Of a stretch of DNA of 64,000 nucleotides, positions 43,771 through 55,262 are shown one piece after another. Position 1 is the stretch's first letter, and every line of letters starts with the position of its first letter. Both the position numbers and the translations under genes were made by a program. Location: NCBI GenBank assembly GCA_003988855.1, contig QYAI01000022.1:186001-250000 (forward strand), in the 5' to 3' direction. This DNA comes from Arachnopeziza araneosa (taxonomy: Eukaryota; Ascomycota; Leotiomycetes; Helotiales; Arachnopezizaceae). Below the pieces are notes generated by a model. The model made no database searches. It saw nothing but the letters and a program-made list of their open reading frames with translations, and was not told the origin of the DNA.

Positions 43771-44660
43771 ATGACGATTTACAACAAACTCACTGTCACT
43801 ACCTTGCTCCTCCTTGACTTACCTCAGGACCTCAAAGTTGCTGCCCCTTGAACACGTATTGCGTTACTGATGGTACCAATTATGAGGCTTACTGCTGTCC
43901 CACCCGTAAGTCATCCATCTACAAGATCAACACAAGCTTAGCTAATAAAAATTCTTGGCAGCCGATGATTGTAGCGCGGCTGTACAAGCGGCTCCTGCCT
44001 GCGCAGATCCTAGCTGGAGCTTGTGGTTAGATGCCGGCGGGTCTATTTTTTGCTGTCTACCCGACCAGTTTGGATTAGATGGTGAACGTTGTGTATCGGC
44101 CGATGTGCCAGCTGCTGCTTCCGCAATGGCGACGAGTGTAAGCAACAACTTATTCCCTGACATAAAATAGAATTCCCAAATGACATTATCTTTACTAGGA
44201 AACTCAAGCAAACAATGCATCTCCTACTGGCCCAGATGTTGCTACAAGCACTGCCACAGGCACTGCTGCCGGTACTGCGGCTGGTTCTGCCAAAGTTACT
44301 GCCCCCGGTTCTGCGAAGGTTACTGTCACAGGCGCTGGCCAAGGGACAACTGAAATCGGTACTGGACAAGGCACAGCTGAAACAGGTACTCGAGCAAGAG
44401 GTCCGCAAACTTTCAAGACCACGACAACTCACTCTGGTGGGGCGGCGGCGGCGTCAACAGTTTCGGCCACTACCACAGCTACCAAGGATGGCGGATTATC
44501 AGGCATTCTTCCAACCTCACTTACAAGGTCAAGTGGAGCAGACAGAAATGTGATCACTGGTGTTTTGGCAAGCTTTAAAGCTGTTCTCGCTCTTTATTTC
44601 TCTAGAAAATCGGTTCAAGGACCGAATTTATTATTGAATATATTATTAGCTGAGTATTAA
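43771..44660 (+). pseudogene. Cys-rich, Thr/Gly-rich secreted or GPI-type protein with N-terminal frame break
   Basis: Exons 43771-43905, 43962-44137 and 44199-44660. The first ATG gives a signal-like start (LTVTTLLLLDL). The Cys-rich domain is read in another frame after about 43815: CCPLNTYCVTDG, AYCCPT, then DDCSAAVQAAPACADPSWSLW and FCCLPDQFGL. It is followed by a Thr/Gly/Ala-rich low-complexity tail (TATGTAAGTAAGSAKVTAPG) and a hydrophobic C-terminus. The frame carrying the Cys domain has a TGA at about 43816, just before it. No proper intron explains the switch, so I read a 1-base frameshift. A missed upstream exon or a sequence error is the alternative. Paired-Cys domains of this type occur in fungal wall-associated proteins. 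Confidence 0.55.
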
Positions 44661-45026
44661 TGAAGTTGTTCTTTTGATAATCATATTACCCATATTTTAC
44701 GTCGCAAGCTCCTCGGCAACGAAGACTTCAACCTCATTTCGAAAGTGGGAAAAGAATAATTAACCACCAAAATCTTACCAATCAACTTTCGATTATGGCA
44801 GGACAAGCGTCCTGGAAAAGGGTGTATCCAATTGGATGACCCCCACCAATGAACTCTCGACCATAATAGAACAAACCCCGCGGAAACGGGCGGATTTATT
44901 TGAATGAATTTTGAGCCCTTGCTGCCCCTCAGCCAAAAGAAAATGTTTCTACTCACTCAGCTTTTCAAAATTTCGCGATACCCGGAACCGTTTTACAGGG
45001 GATACGAATGCAAAAACCAAAAGAAA
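44661..45026. other. Intergenic between Cys-rich gene and tRNA
   Basis: AT-rich; no ORF or repeat recognised. Confidence 0.35.
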
Positions 45027-45121
45027 TGATCAGGCTGGGGCTCGATCCCAGGACCTTCTCGGAAAATGTTAAAGTTGTGAAACTGTTAACGAGATGTGAT
45101 AACCAACTACACCACCCGACC
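45027..45121 (-). tRNA. tRNA-Val (anticodon AAC) with a 21-nt intron
   Basis: The minus strand folds into a full cloverleaf. The 7-bp acceptor stem GGTCGGG/CCTGATC (two G-U pairs) has discriminator A. The D-arm contains TAGTTGGTTA. The anticodon stem is TCTCG/CGAGA with loop TTAACA...C, and the T-arm is CTGGG/CCCAG with loop ATCGAGC. The anticodon is AAC. An intron (45063-45083) begins one nucleotide 3' of the anticodon, the canonical eukaryotic position. Mature length is 74 nt before CCA addition. The T-loop starts with A instead of T. Confidence 0.93.
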
Positions 45122-45864
45122 ATATAAACTGGAGTTGTGAGTTCCATGACAGAAAAAGGCTTATTTCAATATATACGCGTGTGAAAAATAAAGTTTGTTG
45201 GGCGGGCTATGATTGGTTGGAGGCTCGGCTATATCAACATCAAAAAGCAGACCTTGACCATGGGAAAATTTATCGCTGGAACACTTGATTCTACAGACAA
45301 ATCGAAGAGGAAAATCAACATCCTTTAAATTGTGTTTAGTTATCACGAATCTTTAATATTCATCATCAATTTTGCATTTCAGACACCCATCTCAGCGTCC
45401 CAGTCCACTGTCTCATTTCGAATCATCCCTCAGTCGCACCTCCACTAAAGTATTATTCAAGTAACATATTTCTTAGGTTAAATTGAAGATATCACTTCCA
45501 AGAAGCCTTGATTAAAAAATTATTAGCATTTAACGCCCAATCACTCATCTCGCTATCATACACCGACCTCGTTAATCGATCAGCATTGCCAAGCCCGACT
45601 AATATCCCAAGCTTGTCTCTCGAACAAGTTCCTTGGAGCGAGATAATTTAAGCAGCGTGATATTTGACGAGGAGGAGGACATGAAGTAAGAGCCTCACAG
45701 CCACTATTCGAGCGAGTTTTTTATATAAAATTTCTCCCTCAAAGGTATGCTGTTCTATTATTCGACCATCTCTAATACTTTATCATCCTCACCCGAAGTC
45801 CCTGCGCCGAAATGATGTCCTTGTACACCGACTCAAAATCCTTCTACTTCCAACAAAGCAGTTC
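45122..45864. other. Intergenic, nothing recognised
   Basis: AT-rich sequence with no gene-like pattern. Confidence 0.35.
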
Positions 45865-46703
45865 TTACCAATCCAATAAGTCTATTTCCTTTTCTCTGAC
45901 TTTGACTTTGACCGCGTTGACCACTCTTCTCTCCTCTTCTACCCTTTTCTCCTCTTCCACCTCTCTCAAAGCTTCTCTCGCCATTTCATCTGCCCTCTTA
46001 TTTAAAATGGGACCCACCAAACAAAAACTAATCCTGATCCCATAATCTCTCTCTAGTAATGCAACCTTCTCATGCAGATACCTGAACGCCCTGCCATTCA
46101 CTACAGGCTGACCTCTCCAATTCCGAAACCCGTTCCTCAGCCATTTCCAGATAAACTCACTCAGTCCCCTGTGCGGTAAGCTGGATCGGTCTTTAATACC
46201 ACATGGCTCAGATCTTTCCCCGCAATGATGAGTTGGTGCACCGTATCCAGCGCCTGCATCTTAGCGAACAACTCCGCAAACTGACTCGTTTGCGGGGACG
46301 AAGGCAGAACAAGTCCAGAACGATTCAGATCCGGAGTGAGAGCAGAAAGGAGGGCGCCATAACCAGCACGAGCGGCCGGGTAGCCATTATAGATACAAGC
46401 TCCACCAGTAGCAACAACAAGAGAAGCAGCATCCGTTTGCAGTCTTCGAAGGCCAGAAGAAGAATCTTCAACCACACCGGATCCGTAACGGTCCTCACCG
46501 AAGGTACGAGAGGCTTGAGGAATAGCTAGGAAGCGGGTAGTCACGAGAGAAGTGGCCCTTGCACATGCTACTCTTCTGCGTGGACGTGCTCGTGGGATAC
46601 CAGAGAGTCGTCGTTTGAGAGATTTGACTTGGCGTCTCTGGCGGAGACGGTTGAGCCGTTGCTCAAGAAGGGCCCGGGGTGATAGAGACTCCGACTTCAC
46701 CAT
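45865..46703 (-). pseudogene. RNase H-like gene, frameshifted and missing one catalytic Asp
   Basis: An Arg-rich N-terminus (RLNRLRQRRQVKSLKRRL) is followed by an RNase H fold: SLVVATGGACIYNGYPAARA, then TSQFAELFAKMQALD, VVLKTDPAYRTG, and in a second frame SEFIWKWLRNGFRNW and NKRADEMAREA. In active RNase H1 the first motif carries TDGAC; here Asp is Gly. The Glu, the second Asp (KTDPAY) and the last Asp (RADEMA) are kept. Between KTDPAYRTG and SEFIWKW the frame shifts by two bases near 46167 with no intron signals. The gene is probably dead. A second upstream exon on this strand (to ~46881) is possible. Confidence 0.65.
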
Positions 46704-46881
46704 CGTGATGAGGGGGAGGAGAGAGCATGGTTGAGAAAGAGTATATGGGGGTCAAACGAAGCATGCTTGAGTTAAAGAGGAACTGACGTCCGTATGGGCT
46801 AGCAGGGTTACCTAGTGGGCCTTCCCGCAGAGCCTCTTCCTCATAATGGGGTGCAGGATTTCGCATCTTCTGCAGGAGCAA

Positions 46882-49122
46882 ACAGTTTTGATGTTAGAGT
46901 AAAGGATGAGTTACTAGTTTAAAAGTAGAAACTCTTGTTGATTTTGATATCCTAGGCGGGAAGCGGAAATGTGGATTAGCGAAAATAGTCATCTTCAATT
47001 AAACGGGAACGGTGGAAGTGAAAGAATGAGGTCAATTCGAGGAGTCTGTTAATTTTAAAGAAGTTAAGTCTTCAGAGTACAAGCTACTCGCATATGAAAC
47101 GGAGGATATCCACATTTTCACATTCACGCTCTTTCTCCTATCAAACCACACACTTTAGATATTGTCAGATGTCCCTGAAGAACATGGTCATCAAGTGACG
47201 ATAGGAAGATGCCTGCAACATCTTTAGTCCGAAAACCTGGATCTCAAATCTAATATGTTACTGAATACCAGAAACTCTAGATCAATTCAAAATGCTGAAC
47301 TCTTACTCTGTCTCCCCATCTATCATTCTCCCAATCCATCTTCGTAATAACCGAGAGAATTGAAGGAAGTGCGCTGAATAAAACCATATTTCTCCTTCGT
47401 ATGCACCCTGGCTGTCCCAATTATAATTGTATATTGCGTATTTGTAGGGTACATAATCTTCGCTCGCGAAACAAAAATAATCCCCGCACCAAGATTCGTT
47501 TTACATCTCGACGACAGGATCCAAAAAGAAAAGTTTTTTACACTATCATGGCTGAAGTATCACGCGAGATTTGATGGGGAAAGTTGACGACTGTTTGAGC
47601 AGTTGAATTAGCTTGACTTCGATCAGATTCTACTAATGTTGACTGCTTCGGCATCAAACTCTGGGATGCCTTGTTCCGCTCGCGATTCTAGTGAGCCTGG
47701 ACGAACACTGTCCTGGAAGTTGACTTCACAGATCCATAAATCTTTAGCTTATCTTTCTTAAGTGCCAGTGACTTTAGAAGGTGCGTACTCCTACTAGTCT
47801 CTGCATAATTGACAAGTCTTACAAGACGTCGGGTTTTATTGATGAGTTTGCATTGTGCTGAGCCTCCAAATCGTCATATTCTAGTCTGGTTGATCTGCGA
47901 TCCTCATCTTCTCCAGCGCGTCATTGGAGATTTATTTCCACTAAAAACGATTGAGAGGCCGGTAACTGGAATTTGAAGCACGCTTGTGACATCGTGCAGC
48001 GGCAGACTCTTAAGTTACGTTTTGCGATGTCCTTCAGAAGCGCGTTCTTTGTAACGCCTAAGGATCAGAATCGGCTCCTCGGGGAAAAGGTTTTTTGTAA
48101 TATCTTGAACAATGGGAATATTGCTCGAAGCCATTGAAGCGGTGCCCCACCTCGCGAGATTTCAAGTCCACAGCCACTCACCGACAAATATCTGCTGATG
48201 GAAGCTCTGATGGATGAGCTAATGTTAATGTCAGAGCGTCGTGTAGTGACTTTGAAAAAAGGAATACCAGGGCAGCAGAACTTTCTGAAGTGATTTGATG
48301 TCCGACTGACTCTAGAAACATCACTCTCGGAAGAATTAGACGGCATGCTAGCGCAGCAAGATCAAATATCCTTTTGGGAATAGCTTGATTAATGAGAAGG
48401 GATGGGTACAGTCAGCCCTTTAATGAGGTTTAAGAAAAATCTGACGGTACCTTTCCATTTTCGTGGTATTGAAGACGGCCAGATCGATTTCGAGTGCTTG
48501 ACAATCAACCACCTAGGTAACTACGCAGTCAAATTCATGCGCGGCGTTCACTCAATCAAGATATCGGCTGGGTCAGAAAGTCGCGGCCATATTATACAGT
48601 TGAATACTTGATCAATTGCGATGGAATAAGACTGAGCGGCGGAGTCGATGAAGGTGACCCTGGCGGTAGGTGAGACGCTGATTTCAGGGGACGCGAAACA
48701 CAAAGAAAGCTGGCCTGGAGTGATAGAGTCTGGAGGCAAAAGAAAGAAAAACAATGCCTAAACCATCCTATCATGTAAAAACACGTTTTGAGGCTTTTGG
48801 CTGCTGATGAGCATTCTCTTTTCAGTCAAGCAGGCTGTCTACCGATCCGTCTTCGGGTTGCATACTTCGGGACACACAAGGTTTTGCGTTAGATGCTTTG
48901 CCGCGCGAAATTATTTTGTGCAAGGCACGGAAGTGATGAAGAGCTGAGTTGGCTGGAAATGCGAAACAGAAGAATGGCCATGTTCCAAGCCACCATCCGT
49001 GGTGGAAATGCTGGTCGCGCTTCGTCACTAGGTCAAACACGAGATTAATTGATGATGAGGCTGAAGCAAAAATTCTCTTTAAAACGTGTACAGCCTTCTC
49101 GATCGATGTGTTATACAAGACA
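46882..49122. other. 2.2 kb gene-free region
   Basis: AT-rich, with only small unsupported ORFs (such as 48402-48611). The right end includes the promoter of the next gene. Confidence 0.4.
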
Positions 49123-50509
49123 ATGGCCTCTTCAATGTCGAGAAAACGCGTTATACTCTTTGGTCTAATCGTTCATCTCCAGTTGTTTGAGGCCCAAGCG
49201 CAGGAAAAGTGCTACTACCCGTCCGGAGATCTCAGCGACCAAAAGCCTTGTGATCCCCACGCCGATACCAGCCTCTGCTGTCCTGTAGGGTGGACATGTT
49301 TTTCGAACAATGTTTGTGTTGCGACCGACGACACCGTTCTTAGTTCTGAGGTTCCGCTGGGCTCGACCCTCAGAGGAGGATGTACGGACCCAAAGTGGAA
49401 TAATGAAGTTTGTGGGAGCTACTGTTTAAGTATGTCGCGTGCTTTTTGCGATCCGAAAGCATCCCGTACTGATATGCCCAGATGATCCCGATCCAGCGTC
49501 TACGTTACAGTCCTGCGGAGAAGGAAGATGGTGTTGCCAGAGTGGTCTTGCAGCAGGTACCTGTAACTGCTCCAACAAACAGGGAACTTTCACAATCCCC
49601 GACGGAAAAGCGCAGGCAATCATCGGCGCATCAAGCCTGTTGACTGCAGGACTGGCAGCCGCGACGAGTACGGAAATATCAAGCACAGAGAGCTCCTCCT
49701 CAGCATTGACTTCTTCGATAATAGCCCAATTGACATTGTCTTCCTCGACGCTGACCTCCTCGATACTGACTTCCTCGGCACCAAGCTCCTCAATATCGGC
49801 CTCCTCAGCACCAAGCTCTTCAAAATCGGCCTCCTTGACATCAAGCTCCTCCAACTTGGCCTCCTCGACATCAGGCTTTTCGACTTCGGGGTCGACTTCC
49901 TCTACATCAACTTCCTCAATATCGAGCTCCTCAGCATCTACTTCATCGACCTCGACTTCATCGACCTCGACTTCATCGACCTCGACTTCATCGACCTCTA
50001 CTTCATCGACCTCTAGCATATCTTCCAGCACAAGTAGTAGATCAACCTCTTCATTGCGGACTTCGATCCACTCTAGCACCATTGTATCACCAACTAGTTC
50101 AACCACACTTCCAGGGCCTACTACGAATTCAGTTCCCATCACCCAGACCGCGCGTTTCAAAGAGAGTGTCGGGGCTGTGTCTGCGGTGTTTGCATTGATA
50201 ATAATTGGTGTTCTGGCTTCTTTCGCATATGGCCGGAGGAAAGAAAGACGTGGATTCAAGGCGGCCGCCCAAGTTGACAACGATGATGATTCCGAGTTCC
50301 ATCGCATACATGAGAGACGGTCGAATGTGCCAACTATCAGATTAGACACCCCTAGTCAGTTCGATAGGCCTCCGACCGATTATGCTATGCTAAGAGTTGC
50401 GACACCAGACGAGTTTTCGAGGCCCGGTCATCGTCGGAGCCGATACTCTGCAGTACCAGCCTTTGATCCCTATAGACCTCCTCCTCCTGAGCCATTTGAA
50501 GGGACTTGA
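49123..50509 (+). CDS. Ser/Thr-rich single-pass membrane protein with Cys-rich ectodomain
   Basis: Exons 49123-49429 and 49482-50509 join in frame to 444 aa. Signal peptide VILFGLIVHLQLFEAQAQ is followed by a Cys-rich domain (CYYPSGDLSDQKPCDP, SLCCPVGWTCFSNNVC, GRWCCQSGLAAGTCNC). A ~180-residue Ser/Thr stretch, likely O-mannosylated, includes tandem STSST units. One TM helix (VSAVFALIIIGVLASFAYG) has a basic RRKERR stop-transfer, and a cytoplasmic tail carries SRPGHRRSRYS and a Pro run. This order (lectin-like Cys domain, Ser/Thr stalk, TM, short tail) resembles fungal wall-sensor (WSC/Mid2-like) or SKG6-type proteins. No WSC domain proper was recognised. Confidence 0.85.
49935..50012 (+). 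repeat. 15-bp in-frame tandem repeat in the Ser/Thr stalk
   Basis: About five copies of a unit close to TCGACCTCGACTTCA encode repeated SSTST-type blocks. Copies are nearly identical, so length variation between isolates is likely. Confidence 0.85.
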
Positions 50510-51387
50510 GAATATAACCCGTATTATTGGAATATTTCGTGCGAATTTAAATAGAGATACCCTGTACATAATTCCATTTAGGATTATGTCGCGTTTTCGA
50601 GAGGGCGAGACGCTTAATAGATTGAAATATAATAGTTCTAATCAAGAGCTCCCTAGAGCTTTCACGACATTCTTCAGAGTCCGTAAAATCGAGTTGAATG
50701 AGATAAGAAGCTCGAATGATAAGGAAGAAGGAAACGTACTTTAGCCAACTGGGATTCTCTGCAGCATAGTTGCGTCATGCGATCAGTACTCCATCCCTGT
50801 AAAATTAGTGAACGTCATCCTATCAAAGATTCGTTTCCACTCTCTCCTCCAACACACCTCGTCTCATGTTGTTCGAAAGTTTCAATTCAACTCTAATTAT
50901 AAGTCAGATACCTCGTTCCAGATCTCAGCAGCGAGTTGCTGCCTACAGATTAATGTGTTCTCCCTTCGAAATTCTTGACAAACATACTTCCAATTGATAG
51001 AGCCTCCAAATACTTTGCCAATCGCATTTACCATTTCATACCTGTCTTACCTATCTCGACTCGAGGAAAATTCCCCAGCGGCTATCATGGAGAGCTTCCC
51101 TGTTTGTTTTCTTGGCCAAAGCCGCTTCGGCGAAGCTTGTTGCAGGCAGCCCATCCCAAACACCGCCCGTCGCAGCCATCTGTTTCTTGATAGCCCGATT
51201 TGACGTTTCCGTCTTAACTTTCCGCCCTGGGGCGGGTCAGTAAGTGTTAAAGGTTGAAATCACACCTTCTTCTAGGCAGTAGGTATTGCTTTCGAACTTT
51301 CCAGGAAGCATCCATGCATTGGGTTTTTCTGAATATCATTCGTCGTTTGTTACACAATTACTCAAGCGCTATATTTGTTTTCAACTA
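50510..51387. other. Intergenic before the zinc-finger gene
   Basis: 3' UTR of the membrane-protein gene and promoter of the next gene. Only short ORFs. Confidence 0.4.
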
Positions 51388-53003
51388 ATGGAAGGCTTCC
51401 AACAAGATACGCAGGCGTTCTTGGACCCTAACTTGTTGACCAGTGGGGTTAACATCGAGAAAACACAAACGCTCCTCAGCGGACCCCCAATGCCCAACAC
51501 AAAAGATGGTATCCAACAACTCTCATTCAACCGTCCCACTATTTTCAACTCTACCTCAGGGCCATCTAAACGTCAACGAAGCAATTCCGATGAAATCCAC
51601 AAGTCGCCTGAAGACGAAATGTTCGATTTACTTCTTGTAGCATCTCCGGATGATATTAAGAGAGTCATCTCCAAATTGTTATCCCGATTGGGACCGGAAG
51701 ATGTTACCAAAATCCTAGAATTTCTTCGAGGTAGGTAGATTGCACCTTGACAGCTCCAATTCCAGCTAATAAGATAGCTGCCGTGAGGTTATCTTCACCC
51801 AGCTTTGCAGGAAACGTTCCCAGCTCTTTCGGTGCTTCATCAGGTAGCATGGATATCTTACAACTTACACAAACACCCAAGACATCTCATAGTCAGCAAC
51901 AGCCTCCTGAGCCTGCGGATTTTGATGTGATCCAAGAATATTCTGAATTTGTAGATCCACACGATATCCTCGAAGGGTTCTCAGCTACTGATGTATTTCC
52001 TCAGGCATCATTTCCAGATGGTACAGACTTCTGCCCTACAAGTGATTCAGCTCAGGGATCTCTAGCACTATCAAATACAAATCCATCAGCATACCCAAAC
52101 ACAAACCAGCTCAACCTAAACAACCCTTTCGAGTATCAGGCATCCCACCTTGGCTGGGATCCAAAACATGGTTCTGTCTTCTCTACCAGCTCATACAATT
52201 CGAATGGCTCTATCTTTAGCGCAGCCTCCAATCGCTCTTCAGCATTGACAATGGCTAGTCAACCGAGTTTGACAACACGACGACCTCCAAACCGGACTAT
52301 GTCGGCTTCATATGGATCTGCTACACTTGCTCAATCTCCACTCGTGCCGTCTAAAGCTGCCCGTTCACCATCTGCTACTCGAAAGTCGAGCAATACTAAA
52401 TTCGCCTGCAGCCAGGATGGTTGTTTCAAAACTTTCACTCGAGATGAAGATCGAGTTCGACATGAGCAATATATTCATGATCCGAATGGGAAATTCACTT
52501 GTTTACTTGATACATGTAGCTCGTTGTGCCCCCCTGAATGCCCAGACGAACATCATATTTCACCATTTCAGCCAAGTCGGAGAGATAAAATGAAGGCTCA
52601 TCTCAAGGTTCACGGCTTGAACATTTCAGGAACTAAGATCCCATCCTGCTGGCGTGGCCAATATAGGCACCACAAATTAGGATGGAGTTGTAACACTTGC
52701 GGAAAACAGCTTGGAAGTTGGCTCGACAATGAAGAGTTCATCAAACAACATTTTGGGAGTCATGATATGAATAAGGACATCGAAATGCAAATTAGTGAGG
52801 TTCCTGAAAGGAACTCTGGATGGGCCTCAGAGGAAATAGATGTGTTAGAAAAGAGATTAAGCCAGACAAGTATCGAGAGGCCGAAACACTCCATCTTGGA
52901 TTCCAGAGATGTGCCGACGACGCAAAGACAGACTGAATTACTGAGCGATGAAGAGTATGAGTACCAATCTTCTGTTATTCAGTCTCAAATGAGAGGCAAT
53001 TGA
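51388..53003 (+). CDS. C2H2-type zinc-finger transcription-factor-like protein
   Basis: Exons 51388-51730 and 51766-53003 join in frame to 526 aa, implying a very short 35-nt intron (GTAGGT...CCAG). The N-terminus has a helical segment (DLLLVASPDDIKRVISKLLS). A Ser/Asn/Gln-rich middle resembles an activation region. The C2H2 region has FACSQDGCFKTFTRDEDRVR followed by HEQYIH, a second degenerate finger (FTCLLDTCSSLCPPECPDEH), and a later WSCNTCGKQLGSW with HFGSHDM. The last ~100 residues are acidic. Likely a sequence-specific regulator. If the short intron is wrong, the two exons could be separate genes. Confidence 0.82.
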
Positions 53004-53151
53004 TAAGACAAAGTGGCTTTGCGAGAGCTGGCGATTTACTGCGACCTTCTTGTCAACAACAGATACAATTATGAATAGAGGATGAAATCATTCTGTTGTC
53101 CAAATATCCAGTGCCTTCTACAACGAATACTTCATCTTTCCTCCTGAAAGC

Positions 53152-54013
53152 CTAAGCTTCCTCGGCAGCCCCAACAATAACCTCCACCACTCTCTCAGGG
53201 CAACCAATCATAGCACAATGACCAGCATCACATCTCTCGATTCTACTCCCTGCTAGCTTAGCAAACATCTCCTGCCACTGCATTGGCAACACTGCATCCT
53301 TCTCACAAATCAAGTACACACTCGGAACCTCTTTCCACGCTGCAAATTCAATCGTACCATCCCACCCGGCTGCAGGTTGAGGCTTTAGTAGAGCGAGCCA
53401 CTTTTCGGCCTCGGCATCAGAGAGATCATTGAAGAGAGATTCTCTGGGTGTGATACAGGTCATCGTTCCAGCAGTGTGCTTCGAGCCGTCAGCATGAACC
53501 ACGAGAGATGAGATTGAGAAAAGGAAGGAGTGGGGACAAACATCAAAAATCATAAATGGTTGAGGTTCATGAACAATTCCTTGCTCAGCAAGGCCAGCGC
53601 TTAGACAAACAATCTTCTTCACTCCTCCATTTCCTCCTACTGCACCTCTCGCTTTTGCTGTAAGTCCTTTGACTGTTCTACATCGTCACTTTACATCCAC
53701 TCATATTGGCCATCTCAAGATGATAACACCAGACCGACTTACCAGCGCCGCACCCCAAAAATCCTCCCGCAGAATGAAGCACCATCACAATTTCCTTCCC
53801 TTCTTCCTCGACCAATTTCTGCACTACAGCATGGATAGCGGCCTCGTCATCATGCATATCTCCATTTTCAGGAGATCGAGTGCCTGTGCTTGGAAGGGCG
53901 ACAGCAACAGTTTCGTAGCCTCGAGATTGGAGTTTTTCGGAGACTTGATCGTAGACTTTAGGCCCAACCCATAAACCAGGAACAAGGACAATTGTTGGTG
54001 TCGGGCCGGTCAT
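53152..54013 (-). CDS. Alpha/beta-hydrolase fold esterase-like protein
   Basis: Exons 54013-53743 and 53657-53152 join in frame to 258 aa. The fold begins with PTIVLVPGLWVGPKVY (oxyanion-hole region). The nucleophile elbow is MVLHSAGGFLG, with Ser but without the usual Gly two residues before it. The acid is in YLICEKDAVLPMQWQE and the His in RCDAGHCAMIG. This fits the AB_hydrolase_6 group of small cytosolic hydrolases. The substrate is unknown. No signal peptide. It converges with the zinc-finger gene (148 bp gap). Confidence 0.87.
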
Positions 54014-55262
54014 TGTGATGAGTGATCCTGGTTGGATTTGGAAGAGCAGCTGATTACGTTGTTTTGAGCGAGTTGAGAAGATGGCGAGCTTTCAGAAAAT
54101 AATTGAGTTTTAAAGAGAAGGTTTGGAAGGAGTTGATCTGCATGTATATATAAGATTATTTACATAAATCAAGCGTACGTCAAGCTCTCAATGGCGCCCG
54201 CTAAACACATTAATCAACGGCTCGTATTCTATACCCAATGAGCATAGATCTCCTCCCTTTGATTGGACATTTTCCCGATAAAGGTGTATCGAACCCAAGA
54301 AGAGGAGCTGCAATGTTATTGAGTCTCACCTATGCTCCCTCAGTTCCTGCATGCACTACTGTATATCTTGTGTCATGAGACGACTAGTGCTGACTGTGCT
54401 GGAAACAAGGGCACCAAAGAGAACGAAAGCTTGCTCTCTGACCCTCGCACTGAGTGCATGAAGAAATCCATATCAAAAGATGGCACGGAAAACTTCAAGT
54501 TTCGATTTGGATGGAGGATGTTGGTAGCGAACATAGGATGAGAGGAAGGAGAGCGATTAATACGCAAAAGGGGGAGAAGAGCTGACAATAAAAACACGAT
54601 CTCGAGTCGTAAATAGAGTGAAGAAGTATTACATCAGGTAAGAGGAAATAAAAATATCGATGCCGACAAAAAGTTCAAAGCTCAAAACGTCAATTTTTGA
54701 TCACACAGACTCAATGTTGTTGTGCTCATCACTTGATCCGAACGACGTCAGTCAAGCAAGCCAGACTGCGACGACCCTCAATTGAATAGCACAACCGGGA
54801 GAACTCATCTCATCTGAATGACACAATGATCTGATTCCAAGAACATCATTCCGAATGCGAGGGGAGAAACGATTAGAGATGATGTAGATGGGCAGATGAA
54901 ATGCCGATCGTACGTGTCGGTCACGTGGTCGGCTCAATGTTTGTCCCTGGTCAGGAGAAGCCGCAAGTTTCATCACGGGTGTTAGCGAAAGGCACAGTAC
55001 ATTTCAATATCATGCCGCCGACGATCACGGCCGTAGGAGGACGGGCAGGGAGAGAGGCCGCCCTGACTATTATTAGATGGAGGGAAGGGATGAGCAGGTC
55101 GATATATATAATTCACTATGGTTCTCAGTCTCCTTCTCAACCTCATCACAACACATCTCTCATCTCATCATATCACGCTTGGAGTCCAAATCAACATATC
55201 AGAAAACGGTCTACCATACAATCTAGCAGCACAACCACAACACTAACGAAACCACTCTCAAA
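54014..55262. other. Intergenic between divergent hydrolase and NmrA-like genes
   Basis: Bidirectional promoter region with a TATATATAA stretch near 55100. ORFs are not convincing. Confidence 0.4.

Noticed and set aside
48402..48611. 69-aa ORF with FHFRGIEDGQ
   Set aside because: Isolated, short, no splice context or recognisable domain.
49426..50349. 307-aa minus-strand acidic repeat ORF (EVDEVEV)
   Set aside because: Reverse reading of the Ser/Thr stalk repeats; the plus strand has signal peptide, Cys domain, TM and a valid intron.
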